Below are positions 1-6,900 of a DNA stretch of 26,749 nucleotides, piece after piece. Source of the stretch: a virus; IMG/VR virus record IMGVR_UViG_3300021138_001520, positions 1-26,749 of that record; one strand, 5' to 3'. Numbering within the stretch: the stretch's first letter is position 1; every line of letters starts with the position of its first letter. Under the pieces are notes generated by a model. That model saw nothing but the letters and a program-made list of their open reading frames with translations. It searched no databases and was not told the DNA's origin. A program made the translations under genes and the position numbers.

Positions 1-36
1 ATTTCCACTCGAAACAGTTTGGCCAAATCAACCGAT

Positions 37-357
37 TTAAGAATAATATAACCCCAATTTCTTTAATTCTTCTTCAGTTAAATTATTTTTTGCTCGATTG
101 GCTCTAAAGGATATAACTTCTAAATTATCTAGAACATATCCTTTAGATGAATCAATTCTATCAAAACTATAACTATTATCTTGAGGAGTTCCTCTATTCC
201 ATTTTAAAGGAATATTTAAAATAGGACATGTGATTGGAAAATCTATTAAATAAAAATCATAAACTGTCATATCAAAAGGAATTCCTCTTTTCTTAGCACT
301 GGATTTTATCCTTTGGTACATTTCCCTAGGTTCTGGAGCTTTGATTCTTTCATTCAT
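37..357 (-). CDS. Putative HNH-like nuclease, small phage type
   Basis: 106 aa. The C-terminal half carries the pattern SFDRID..KGY...N....S..AN..KN (about residues 63-92), preceded by CPIL.IPL (about 44-51). From memory this arrangement occurs in small HNH-type nucleases and homing-endonuclease-like proteins of phages, where DRID replaces the first His strand and the two Asn complete the motif. No zinc-binding CxxC pairs are seen. The gene points away from promoter P1, and its ATG at 357 lies only a few bases from the P1 upstream box on the other strand. No clear Shine-Dalgarno sequence precedes the ATG, so a start at Met13 is possible. The nuclease assignment is inferred from motifs only. 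Confidence 0.55.
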   Translation of the reverse strand: MNERIKAPEPREMYQRIKSSAKKRGIPFDMTVYDFYLIDFPITCPILNIPLKWNRGTPQDNSYSFDRIDSSKGYVLDNLEVISFRANRAKNNLTEEELKKLGLYYS

Positions 358-360
358 AAA

Positions 361-408
361 AAGTGCTTGTTTTTAAAATACATTTAAGATATAATATATC
401 TATACTTT
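361..408 (+). promoter_or_regulatory. Early promoter P1 (AGTGC-TTGTTT-N17-TATAAT)
   Basis: Upstream box AAGTGC at 361-366, -35 TTGTTT at 367-372, exactly 17 bp, -10 TATAAT at 390-395, then the start-region block TATACTTT at 401-408. It shares these elements with P2-P6 and lies just upstream of the 427 gene. Sigma70-type recognition by host RNA polymerase is inferred. Confidence 0.8.
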
Positions 409-426
409 TAAATTTTTAGGAATTTT

Positions 427-963
427 ATGAATATCTTTTATACTAATCACAATCCAACAATTTGTGCACTATGGCATACAAATAGACACGTAGTTTCTCA
501 AATAAAAGAATCTTGTCAGTTACTATCTACCGCTCATCGCGTATTAGATGGTGTTGAGTATGTCCATGCATCTTCAGGTCGTAAAATCAAACGCTGGAAA
601 CTTGATGACGATAGAGATGCTATATTATATAAAGCTACTCACATAAACCATCCTTCTGTCATTTGGGCAAGACAATCTTCAGAAAATTATATGTGGTTAG
701 CTGAATTATTATCAGAATTATGCAAAGAATATACTTACAGATATGGAAAAATTCATAAATGTGAACAGATTGGTCTTGTTGATATGTTATATACTAATGT
801 TCCTAATAATATTCAACAAAAAAGTTTTACAGAGCCTACACTTGCAATGCCTCCACAATATATCATTAAAAATAATTCAATAGCAAGTTATCAAAAATAT
901 GTTCGCGAGGGAAAAATTCATTTACATAAATGGAAAAATAGAGAAACGCCAGCATTTATATAA
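427..963 (+). CDS. Conserved phage protein of unknown function
   Basis: 178 aa, first gene after P1, with TAGGAA before the ATG. It belongs to a family I recognise from many T4-like phages but cannot name. Family-like stretches are NHNPTICALWH near the N-terminus, HVVSQI then QLLSTAHRVLDG (about 31-42), YKATHINHPSVIWARQSSENY (about 68-88), EYTYRYGKIH and a C-terminal WKNRETP. The many conserved His, Trp and Arg residues suggest an enzyme or nucleic-acid-binding protein, but no catalytic motif is recognised. No signal peptide or membrane segment is visible. Its position directly behind an early promoter suggests early expression. Confidence 0.8.
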   Translation: MNIFYTNHNPTICALWHTNRHVVSQIKESCQLLSTAHRVLDGVEYVHASSGRKIKRWKLDDDRDAILYKATHINHPSVIWARQSSENYMWLAELLSELCKEYTYRYGKIHKCEQIGLVDMLYTNVPNNIQQKSFTEPTLAMPPQYIIKNNSIASYQKYVREGKIHLHKWKNRETPAFI

Positions 964-987
964 ATAGTTTCGTTTAGGGGTCATATT

Positions 988-1110
988 ATGATAGATTGGA
1001 TTGTTACAAAAGCTCTACAACTTTGTATTTTAACAGTAGCATTTTTATTATCGCCCCTAATTATATATGCGATTTTAGAATCTGAATATAAATTTAGGAA
1101 AGGAAGATGA
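988..1110 (+). CDS. Small single-pass membrane protein, unknown
   Basis: 40 aa. AGGGG sits before the ATG. Residues about 8-30 form one strongly hydrophobic segment (LQLCILTVAFLLSPLIIYAI), followed by a charged tail (ESEYKFRKGR). The stop overlaps the next gene as ATGA, which suggests translational coupling in the P1 transcript. A small inner-membrane protein is the only supported description. It is too short for any family assignment. Confidence 0.6.
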   Translation: MIDWIVTKALQLCILTVAFLLSPLIIYAILESEYKFRKGR

Positions 1111-1268
1111 CGGAACGCAAATTATTGGTTGAAAAGTTCAAACTCGAAGCATTGATGACGGAACTTGATATTGAAATGTTATATATTAAAGAAGAAAAGT
1201 ATAACATACAAAAAGAGATCGATGCAATCGATAGAGAATTATCAGATTTAATAACACCAATTTTATAA
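1107..1268 (+). CDS. Small coiled-coil protein, unknown
   Basis: 53 aa, starting in the ATGA overlap with the upstream gene and preceded by a strong GGAAAGGAAG ribosome-binding site. The sequence is almost entirely charged and helical, with Leu/Ile repeating every 3-4 residues (KLLVEKF, EALMTELDIEML, IQKEIDAIDRELSDL), so a coiled coil across nearly the whole length is likely. There is no signal peptide or membrane segment. Function is not recognised. Confidence 0.6.
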   Translation: MTERKLLVEKFKLEALMTELDIEMLYIKEEKYNIQKEIDAIDRELSDLITPIL

Positions 1269-1299
1269 TACTACCAGATAGTAAATTGACGAGGGTCGG

Positions 1300-1557
1300 A
1301 TGAAAGGGTATCAAATTCAAATCATTAAAGCAAAACTTCCAACATATTGGTATGCAAATCACATTGATGAAATATATTGGGCTTCTGTAGATTTTAGAAT
1401 AACTGAAGATTCTGGATATCAAATTATCCATGAAGGAGTTTATACTGTAAAATGTGATGGAATCCGATGGGTCAATAAAGAAGATTGTGTTGTGTTAAAA
1501 GAATCAGAAATTACAGTAAAAGAAATATCTACAATTGAAATAATTGAACATGTTTAA
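1300..1557 (+). CDS. Hypothetical phage protein
   Basis: 85 aa, preceded by a GAGGGTCGG ribosome-binding site. The protein looks like a small all-beta fold: alternating hydrophobic strands such as YQIQIIKA, ASVDFRI, EGVYTVKCDGIRWV and DCVVLKESEITV. No family is recognised and no membrane segment is present. Its end overlaps the next gene by eight bases, in line with an operon from P1. Confidence 0.65.
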   Translation: MKGYQIQIIKAKLPTYWYANHIDEIYWASVDFRITEDSGYQIIHEGVYTVKCDGIRWVNKEDCVVLKESEITVKEISTIEIIEHV

Positions 1558-1789
1558 TAGTCGATGGAAACTAAATTTAATACAATTTGATGATACAACA
1601 GTTGAATATAATACAGAATTATCATACAAATTTTCTCATATGAAAAAGAATATAGAATTGGATTTTACAAAAGACCAATTATTAAAAATGGTTAAAGATG
1701 ATGAATTTTTTAGTACAGTATACGGAAATATTTTATCCGATAGGGATATAATAATAGGAAAAAATTTAATTAATAGGAATTTTGGATGA
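1550..1789 (+). CDS. Hypothetical phage protein
   Basis: 79 aa from the ATG at 1550. A TTG six bases upstream is in frame, but the ATG is preferred. No strong ribosome-binding site is present, so translation probably depends on coupling to the overlapping gene ending at 1557. The C-terminus overlaps the next gene as ATGA. The protein is charged and soluble, with a KDQLLKMVKDDEFF helix-like stretch near the middle. No family is recognised. Confidence 0.6.
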   Translation: MFNSRWKLNLIQFDDTTVEYNTELSYKFSHMKKNIELDFTKDQLLKMVKDDEFFSTVYGNILSDRDIIIGKNLINRNFG

Positions 1790-2595
1790 AAATTGCGTAT
1801 ATGTCCGACCTCCATTTGGAGTCGAGTGGCATAGAAATAAACAATACAAATGGGGCAGACATTTTAGTTCTTGCTGGAGATATCTTTGTAGCAAATGATC
1901 TTAAAGATCAGAATATAGATTATTCTGATGATTTTGAATTGATTAATAATATTCGCTCATTTAGAATCCACAATTTTTTCTCACAATGTTCAAAATTATT
2001 CAAACATGTCATTTTTGTAGCCGGAAATCATGAATCATATCATTCTGATTTTGATAAAACAATTCCAAATATTAAAAACAAATTAAAGTATATTAAAAAC
2101 CTTCATATATTAGAAAAAGAAAGTATTATTATTGATGGTGTTAAATTTGTTGGTGCTACTTTGTGGACAGATATGAATGATAATTGTGAATCGTCAAAAG
2201 AAATTATAAAACGATATATGGGAGATTTTAGACTTATCCAAAAAAACGGCAGAAAATTTACCCCAAATCATGCTATTGAAGAACATAACAATACTTTATG
2301 GTTTCTTAATGATGCAACAAAACCAGATAATAAAATAGTTGTTGTTACTCACCACCAACCAAGTCCATTAAGTATCGCAGATGAATTTAAAGATGACGAA
2401 TTAATGAATGGTGGATATTGTTCAGATTTAACTGAATTTATAGAAAATAGACCACAAATAAAATTGTGGATAGCAGGACACACTCACAACAATTGGGATT
2501 ATATGGTTGGCGATACAAGAATTTTGTGTAACCCAAGAGGATATAGACACGAGCAATCATTCATTAATTTTAAATTGTATTATGTAGAACTTTAA
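1786..2595 (+). CDS. Calcineurin-like metallophosphoesterase
   Basis: 269 aa. All hallmark blocks of the superfamily are present in order: DLH at 8-10 (D-x-H), GD at 31-32, GNHE at 80-83, HH at 189-190 and GHTH at 231-234. These residues coordinate two metal ions and hydrolyse phosphomonoesters or phosphodiesters. The closest type seems to be the Icc/YfcE-like cytosolic phosphoesterases, with an ending resembling phage and bacterial proteins that carry NPRGY. The substrate cannot be told; cyclic nucleotides, nucleic-acid ends and nucleotide-derived signals are all possible. It overlaps the previous gene as ATGA and is probably early expressed. Confidence 0.9.
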   Translation: MKIAYMSDLHLESSGIEINNTNGADILVLAGDIFVANDLKDQNIDYSDDFELINNIRSFRIHNFFSQCSKLFKHVIFVAGNHESYHSDFDKTIPNIKNKLKYIKNLHILEKESIIIDGVKFVGATLWTDMNDNCESSKEIIKRYMGDFRLIQKNGRKFTPNHAIEEHNNTLWFLNDATKPDNKIVVVTHHQPSPLSIADEFKDDELMNGGYCSDLTEFIENRPQIKLWIAGHTHNNWDYMVGDTRILCNPRGYRHEQSFINFKLYYVEL

Positions 2596-2616
2596 TTTTT
2601 TAACAGAGGTGGTATT

Positions 2617-2751
2617 ATGAGAACATTGGCAATTATAATTCTTGGAATTTTAATTTTTGTTTACATACAAATAGAAGTAGCTTCAGAAAATCCATGTTCT
2701 TCATTTTCAAAAAACCCATCGATGTGTAATTCCGATAACTATCCAAAATAA
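2617..2751 (+). CDS. Small exported or membrane-anchored protein
   Basis: 44 aa. AGAGGTGG lies before the ATG. Residues 3-18 are a hydrophobic N-terminal segment (LAIIILGILIFVYI), followed by a short hydrophilic tail with two Cys (NPCSSF, PSMCNS) that would be periplasmic if the N-terminus acts as a signal anchor. Two extracytoplasmic Cys could form a disulfide. Its stop codon directly abuts promoter P2. Function is unknown. Confidence 0.55.
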   Translation: MRTLAIIILGILIFVYIQIEVASENPCSSFSKNPSMCNSDNYPK

Positions 2752-2796
2752 AGTGCTTGATATTTTGATACGAATATAGTATAATAAACTATATTT
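2751..2796 (+). promoter_or_regulatory. Early promoter P2 (AGTGC-TTGATA-N17-TATAAT)
   Basis: AAGTGC at 2751-2756, -35 TTGATA at 2757-2762, 17 bp, -10 TATAAT at 2780-2785, start-region block ATATTTTT just downstream. It drives the run of genes from 2815 to 6819. The box begins at the last base of the upstream stop codon. Confidence 0.82.
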
Positions 2797-2814
2797 TTAA
2801 TTATAGGATGAAAA

Positions 2815-2970
2815 ATGAAATGTATAATATTTTGTATAAGTTGGATTGGTGTATTTGTAATTATGGATAACCATTTTCATATCGAAAACAATGTAGTTTA
2901 TGCAGTAGTCGGTTACTCATTTCATATATTCCAAGAGATTTTAGACCTTATATTTGACAAACCACATTAG
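2815..2970 (+). CDS. Small hydrophobic protein, unknown
   Basis: 51 aa, first gene after P2. AGGA is eight bases before this ATG. An overlapping ATG at 2809 in another frame gives only a 20-residue peptide and is rejected. The N-terminus (CIIFCISWIGVFVIM) is hydrophobic, and a second amphipathic stretch (VVYAVVGYSFHIFQEILDLIF) follows a polar turn. It may be a two-helix membrane protein. No family is recognised. Confidence 0.5.
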   Translation: MKCIIFCISWIGVFVIMDNHFHIENNVVYAVVGYSFHIFQEILDLIFDKPH

Positions 2971-2979
2971 GATTTGATT

Positions 2980-3222
2980 ATGAAATTGATATTAACACGA
3001 GAAGATGTACAATGTGCAATAAGAAATTATGTTAAGGAGAAAGTAATTCTTCCTGATAATGCTGAAATAACTGTTACTAAAGATAATGCTGTTGTAGAAT
3101 GGACATATGAAGTTTCGTCTAATAACTCACCACCTCAATTTACTCCTAGAGAATCATCTTATAGTGGTGGATCTATTCAAACTGGCGGTAGAAAAACTGA
3201 TATACATGGAAATACATTATGA
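2980..3222 (+). CDS. Conserved small phage protein
   Basis: 80 aa from the ATG at 2980, with TAGGA at good spacing. A TTG six bases earlier is in frame but has poorer spacing. The N-terminal half resembles a small family common in T4-like phages (MKLILTREDVQCAIRNYVKEK, then a beta-strand pair). The last 30 residues are Ser/Gly/Pro-rich (SSNNSPPQF, SSYSGGSIQTGGRK) and probably disordered. The function of this family is not known to me. It overlaps the next gene as ATGA. Confidence 0.65.
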   Translation: MKLILTREDVQCAIRNYVKEKVILPDNAEITVTKDNAVVEWTYEVSSNNSPPQFTPRESSYSGGSIQTGGRKTDIHGNTL

Positions 3223-3659
3223 CAATTACAACAATTAAAGAAGATATAAACGGTGATTTATATATCGATTTACCAGAAGATATTTTAATTAAAGCTGAAT
3301 TATCAGAAAATAATATTGTAGAGTTTATCGATAATAGTGATGGAGGTTTTACATTGAAAAGAGTTGAAAAAGAAGAAACTGAATTCGTATTAGTAGAATG
3401 TATACAACAATATAGAATGAGATATATGGTAGAAGTTCCTAAAGGTAAATCTGAATTGGCATTAGATACTGTAGTTATGGAAGAAGCTTCAGAGTTTTCT
3501 CAAAAAGATTTAGGTGAAACTATTGTATCGCATAGAGTAGTATCAAAAGAAGAATTATTAAATATTTGTGATAAAGATAATAATTATTGTAAAAATTGGT
3601 CTGATGATAAAAAACTTGATATTTTTGTAACAAAGGTGAATAGTGATGGCACAGCATAG
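3219..3659 (+). CDS. Phage protein with possible AbrB-like N-terminus
   Basis: 146 aa. Residues about 10-50 (LYIDLPEDILIKAELSENN, then a VEFIDNSDGGFTLKRV hairpin) have the look of a swapped-hairpin AbrB/MazE-type DNA-binding domain, whose usual pattern is strand, LP..I....L..GD.V and a hairpin. Residues about 56-140 form a second segment familiar from T4-like phages (YMVEVP, ALDTVVMEEASEFSQKDLGE, SHRVVSKEELLNICD), function unknown. There is no membrane segment. It overlaps neighbours at both ends. The AbrB resemblance is pattern-based and weak, so it may be a simple beta-rich domain. Confidence 0.6.
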   Translation: MTITTIKEDINGDLYIDLPEDILIKAELSENNIVEFIDNSDGGFTLKRVEKEETEFVLVECIQQYRMRYMVEVPKGKSELALDTVVMEEASEFSQKDLGETIVSHRVVSKEELLNICDKDNNYCKNWSDDKKLDIFVTKVNSDGTA

Positions 3660-4524
3660 AATAATTTCAAAAATGGATGAAAATGGGATAATTTGGTATT
3701 ATCCTCAAACAAAATCATGGGGGATTTGGTGGTATTATCACGAATCAAATTATCACCAAAACCACGTTTCATTTCTTGATATAGAAGATGCTTATTCATC
3801 ACTTGATAAGTTAAACAAATCGACCGCATACCATACAAAATTCCCAGAGTTTCTTAAAGAGTTATATAATATTCCAGAATCAATTACATATTCATATGTT
3901 AGGTGGTTCCATAAACATTCCGGAAAGGTTCTTACAACCACACAAACAATGGTTGATGATCTAAAATCGCACGGTTTTGATGGTGATATAATCCCATGGA
4001 CACGAGGGGTTGATAGAACTATTTTTAAAAGAACTGATAGAACATTTAGAAAACCAATCACACTATTAAGCGTTGGTAGAGTAAGTAAAGAAAAAGGGCT
4101 TGACGATTTTTGCGAACTACAGTTAAACGATTATCGTGTTGATAAGATAATTGTAGGTGATGGTCCTTATCTTAATGAATTGAAAAAGAAATATCCAGAT
4201 ATTACATTTGTCGGAAAGAAAACTGGATCAGAATTAGCATCATATTTTAACGAAGCTGATGTTTTTGTATTTACGAGCAAGACTGATACATTTGGTATCG
4301 TTATCATCGAAAGTCTAAGTGTAGGAACACCCGTTGCTGCTTATCCTGTTCCAGGACCGATTGATATTTTAGAACAAGGTGTTACAGGTTTTATGAATGA
4401 AAATCTTGAAGATGCTGTACAAGCTTGTTTATATTTAGATAGAAATAAAGTTTACGAAAATAGCAGTAGATGGACATGGGAAAATTGTTGGAAAATCTTT
4501 AAAGAGAACTTAATTAAAAAATGA
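3646..4524 (+). CDS. GT4-type glycosyltransferase, N-terminally truncated and fused
   Basis: 292 aa from ATG 3646; an in-frame GTG at 3643 is also possible. AAGGTG supports this start. From about residue 60 it aligns by pattern with GDP-mannose-dependent alpha-mannosyltransferases of family GT4: AYHTKFPEF, IPESITYSYVRWFH, WTRGVD..IF, then the C-terminal Rossmann domain LLSVGRVSKEKGLDDF, VGDGP, and FGIVIIESLSVGTPVAAY containing the conserved Glu. The canonical first ~90 residues of the N-terminal Rossmann domain are absent. In their place is a ~58-residue Trp/Tyr-rich unit (ENGIIWYYPQTKSWGIWWYY) that resembles a small stand-alone phage protein. Whether it is active is uncertain; a host surface-sugar or nucleic-acid sugar role is inferred. 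Confidence 0.85.
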   Translation: MAQHRIISKMDENGIIWYYPQTKSWGIWWYYHESNYHQNHVSFLDIEDAYSSLDKLNKSTAYHTKFPEFLKELYNIPESITYSYVRWFHKHSGKVLTTTQTMVDDLKSHGFDGDIIPWTRGVDRTIFKRTDRTFRKPITLLSVGRVSKEKGLDDFCELQLNDYRVDKIIVGDGPYLNELKKKYPDITFVGKKTGSELASYFNEADVFVFTSKTDTFGIVIIESLSVGTPVAAYPVPGPIDILEQGVTGFMNENLEDAVQACLYLDRNKVYENSSRWTWENCWKIFKENLIKK

Positions 4525-5141
4525 AAATATATACTTCAAATTTTAGAAATCATTGGCTGTCGCCCTATGTTATTTTAGAGAAGTTTTTCTTCTGGAGAAA
4601 GGGTTATGATATATACGACAAAGATCCACCAAAATGGTTACAAACTATTTGTGAATGGAATCAGAATTTTCTAGATTTTATTCACCCAAGAATTAATTAT
4701 ATAAAAATTGATCCTTGGGATGTTTGGTCTATGGACACGACGTTAGCTCCTATTATCCTACCGATGTTAAAACAATTGAAAGAGGGTAAACAAGGATCCC
4801 CTTTTGTTGATGATGAAGATGTTCCTTACCATTTAAAATCAATGAACGCTCCAAGAGTCGAATGTGAATGGGATACTGACGAAAATTTCCATAAACGATG
4901 GGAATGGGTTCTTGATGAAGAAATATTTGCTTTTCAATCTTTAATTACTGATTGGGAAGACCAGTTTAGAACTGGTGAACATGACTTAGATATAATAAAA
5001 GGTGAAAATGGTTTAAGTCAAATTATACGAGGTCCAAAAGATACATATAAATGCGATTATGATGGTATGAAAGAATATCAAAAACGTATTGATAATGGGT
5101 TTAGACTTTTTGGAAAATATTTTCAGCACCATTGGGATTGA
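4521..5141 (+). CDS. Conserved T4-like phage protein of unknown function
   Basis: 206 aa, overlapping the glycosyltransferase stop as ATGA. I recognise this family from T4-type phages: HWLSPYVILEKFFFWR near the start, VKIDxWDVWSMDTTLAPIILPMLKQL-type block at about 60-87, PFVDDEDVP at about 94-102, EWDTDENFHKRWEWVLDEEIFAF at about 116-138, and an invariant-looking end NGFRLFGKYFQHHWD. It is acidic and Trp-rich, with no signal peptide or membrane helix. No enzymatic motif is recognised. In other phages it is also a stand-alone gene of unknown role. Confidence 0.8.
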   Translation: MKIYTSNFRNHWLSPYVILEKFFFWRKGYDIYDKDPPKWLQTICEWNQNFLDFIHPRINYIKIDPWDVWSMDTTLAPIILPMLKQLKEGKQGSPFVDDEDVPYHLKSMNAPRVECEWDTDENFHKRWEWVLDEEIFAFQSLITDWEDQFRTGEHDLDIIKGENGLSQIIRGPKDTYKCDYDGMKEYQKRIDNGFRLFGKYFQHHWD

Positions 5142-5144
5142 TAA

Positions 5145-5276
5145 ATGAAACTTAAAAAAATTATTAAAAATATGTACAAAGCGTGTATAGAACACGATAC
5201 AGTGAAAGAGAAAAAACTTTGGTTTAAAACTTTAAGAAAATCTCTTAAAGGGAAAGATACTCATGGTATTAAATGA
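5145..5276 (+). CDS. Small basic protein, unknown
   Basis: 43 aa, very Lys-rich (MKLKKIIKNMYKAC, KEKKLWFKTLRKSLKGK), predicted helical and strongly basic. It starts three bases after the previous stop and overlaps the lipase start as ATGA, so it sits naturally in the operon. A nucleic-acid-binding or adaptor role is conceivable from charge alone. No family is assigned. Confidence 0.55.
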   Translation: MKLKKIIKNMYKACIEHDTVKEKKLWFKTLRKSLKGKDTHGIK

Positions 5277-6013
5277 TGTTAGAACATAAATCGACTGCAT
5301 CAATATCATTATTATTTGCTAAACTTTCAAATCTTGCATATAATGACAATCAATCTTTTGAAAAATTTGGCTATAAAAGTATTTGCATAAACAAAAATAA
5401 CAGTCAAGCATATTTTTTGTATAATGATACTGATGTAATTGTCGTTTGTAGAGGAACTAGACCAACAAAACTTGCAGATATAATTTCTGATATTAAATTT
5501 GCATTGGTACCAAGTAATTATGGTATTGGACACGTTCATGCTGGATTTAAAGAAAAGGTAAACAATATCTGGGGAGATCTTGGAGATTTATTTTTAAAAT
5601 ATGCGCCTAGTAGACGTGTTTGGTTAACTGGTCACAGTTTAGGTGCTGCTATGGCAACAATCATAGCAATTCGATGTCACAGATTTAAAGAATTACCAAA
5701 ACCTTTATTGTACACATTCGGCAGTCCGAAAGTTGGAGACAAAGAATATGTTCAATCATTAAATTCTTTAAACATTTTACATGTAAGATGGGTTAATAAT
5801 GCTGATATTATAACAAGGAATCCAGTATACCCATATTGGCATCATGGAATTTTAATGTATTTTGATCATGATGGAAATATTGCAAATATGACAGCTCTAC
5901 AAATAGCCAAAGACAGAATTAAAGGGTTTTTTGTTGGATTGTCTAAAGGGGAAGTAAATTTTTTTGTTAATCATGACATGACAAGATATATAAGAAATTT
6001 AGAAAAATTATGA
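5273..6013 (+). CDS. Class 3 lipase (alpha/beta hydrolase)
   Basis: 246 aa. It has the class 3 lipase architecture: VVCRGT at about 57-62 (oxyanion strand), HAGF at 89-92, the nucleophile elbow GHSLG with Ser122, LYTFGSPKVGD at about 146-156, Asp178 in NNADII, and the catalytic His in YWHHG (190-191). It should hydrolyse acyl esters such as phospholipids or triacylglycerols. No signal peptide is present, so it would act on the inner leaflet or cytosolic substrates unless released at lysis. It overlaps both neighbours as ATGA. Lying in the P2 operon, it appears early rather than lytic-late. Confidence 0.9.
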   Translation: MMLEHKSTASISLLFAKLSNLAYNDNQSFEKFGYKSICINKNNSQAYFLYNDTDVIVVCRGTRPTKLADIISDIKFALVPSNYGIGHVHAGFKEKVNNIWGDLGDLFLKYAPSRRVWLTGHSLGAAMATIIAIRCHRFKELPKPLLYTFGSPKVGDKEYVQSLNSLNILHVRWVNNADIITRNPVYPYWHHGILMYFDHDGNIANMTALQIAKDRIKGFFVGLSKGEVNFFVNHDMTRYIRNLEKL

Positions 6014-6819
6014 AATATCTAATTTTAATATTATTATTGTTATCAAATACAGTTTTTGCTGAAGGCGGACATAAAATATCTAGACCTGTTACAAATACTT
6101 TATCTATTGAAGACAATGACGAAGATAAAAATAGATTAGTCATAAATTATGAACAAGATTCTTATCAATATAACCAAACTCAATATGGCAACCCATCTAT
6201 AAACTATTCAACACATGGATGGGATTTTGGAATAATTTCTCAGAATATAAATGAATATTCAGGAAACCTCCAACAAGCTCAAAATTTTGAAAATGATACT
6301 TATATAAACATCAATAAAACTTTTAAACATAATTATGTTTTTGATAATTTAGATTGCGGTTCTGCTTGTAATTATTTTTCTGAAGTTCTTAATAATTCTT
6401 CCACAACATTTGGAACCCAAACTGGATTAGTTTTTCCAATGTCAAAAAGTTTGGATCCAAATAAAATTAATGCCTCTACATTACACGAATTTTATTTTAT
6501 TGATAATGATTATGAATTTATTAAAGATAGATTAGCATATCATATGGGAACATATTATGCCAATCAAGCATTGACAACAACGACTTCATATTGGGGTATG
6601 ATGTATGGTATGGAAGCAATCCTTTGGCCGAAACGATTAAAATTGAATTTAGATTTCTATGATGGAAGATCTAATGTTTCTGGAACGGTCATACAAGGAA
6701 CAGTTATGTTTAATAGACATTTAGAATTGTTTGCTGGTGTGGGTCTTGCAACACAAGGTTCTGGCAATTATGATTATGTCATTTCAGGAATAAATTTAAT
6801 TCAAATATTTAATAAGTAA
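6010..6819 (+). CDS. Exported, probably beta-rich outer-membrane protein
   Basis: 269 aa. Residues 1-17 are a classical signal peptide (MKYLILILLLLSNTVFA with cleavage likely after VFA). The mature part is polar and Tyr/Asn-rich, with alternating strands that become barrel-like near the end (YGMEAILWPKRLKLNLDFY, GTVIQGTVMF, LELFAGVGLATQG, YVISGINLIQIF). The last hydrophobic strand and terminal aromatic resemble outer-membrane barrels, although 269 residues would make a small barrel. One Cys pair (LDCGSACNYF) may form a disulfide. It overlaps the lipase gene. Function is unknown; superinfection exclusion or envelope alteration is an inference. Confidence 0.65.
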   Translation: MKYLILILLLLSNTVFAEGGHKISRPVTNTLSIEDNDEDKNRLVINYEQDSYQYNQTQYGNPSINYSTHGWDFGIISQNINEYSGNLQQAQNFENDTYININKTFKHNYVFDNLDCGSACNYFSEVLNNSSTTFGTQTGLVFPMSKSLDPNKINASTLHEFYFIDNDYEFIKDRLAYHMGTYYANQALTTTTSYWGMMYGMEAILWPKRLKLNLDFYDGRSNVSGTVIQGTVMFNRHLELFAGVGLATQGSGNYDYVISGINLIQIFNK

Positions 6820-6866
6820 AGTGCTTGACACTTTCCATCAGATTTAGTATAATAAGTCATACTTTG
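6819..6866 (+). promoter_or_regulatory. Early promoter P3 (consensus TTGACA-N17-TATAAT)
   Basis: AAGTGC ending at 6824, -35 TTGACA at 6825-6830, 17 bp, -10 TATAAT at 6848-6853, then the block ATACTTTG. This is a perfect sigma70 consensus promoter and the strongest of the set. It drives the DUF932 gene at 6901. Confidence 0.88.
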
Positions 6867-6900
6867 AAATTAATTTAAAACCTCTTAAGGAGAATATATT

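Noticed and set aside
1-51. Short open frames on + at the left edge (stops at 40 and 51) that could be the tail of an upstream gene.
   Set aside because: Only 12-16 codons are visible, with no recognisable residues, so neither frame can be supported.
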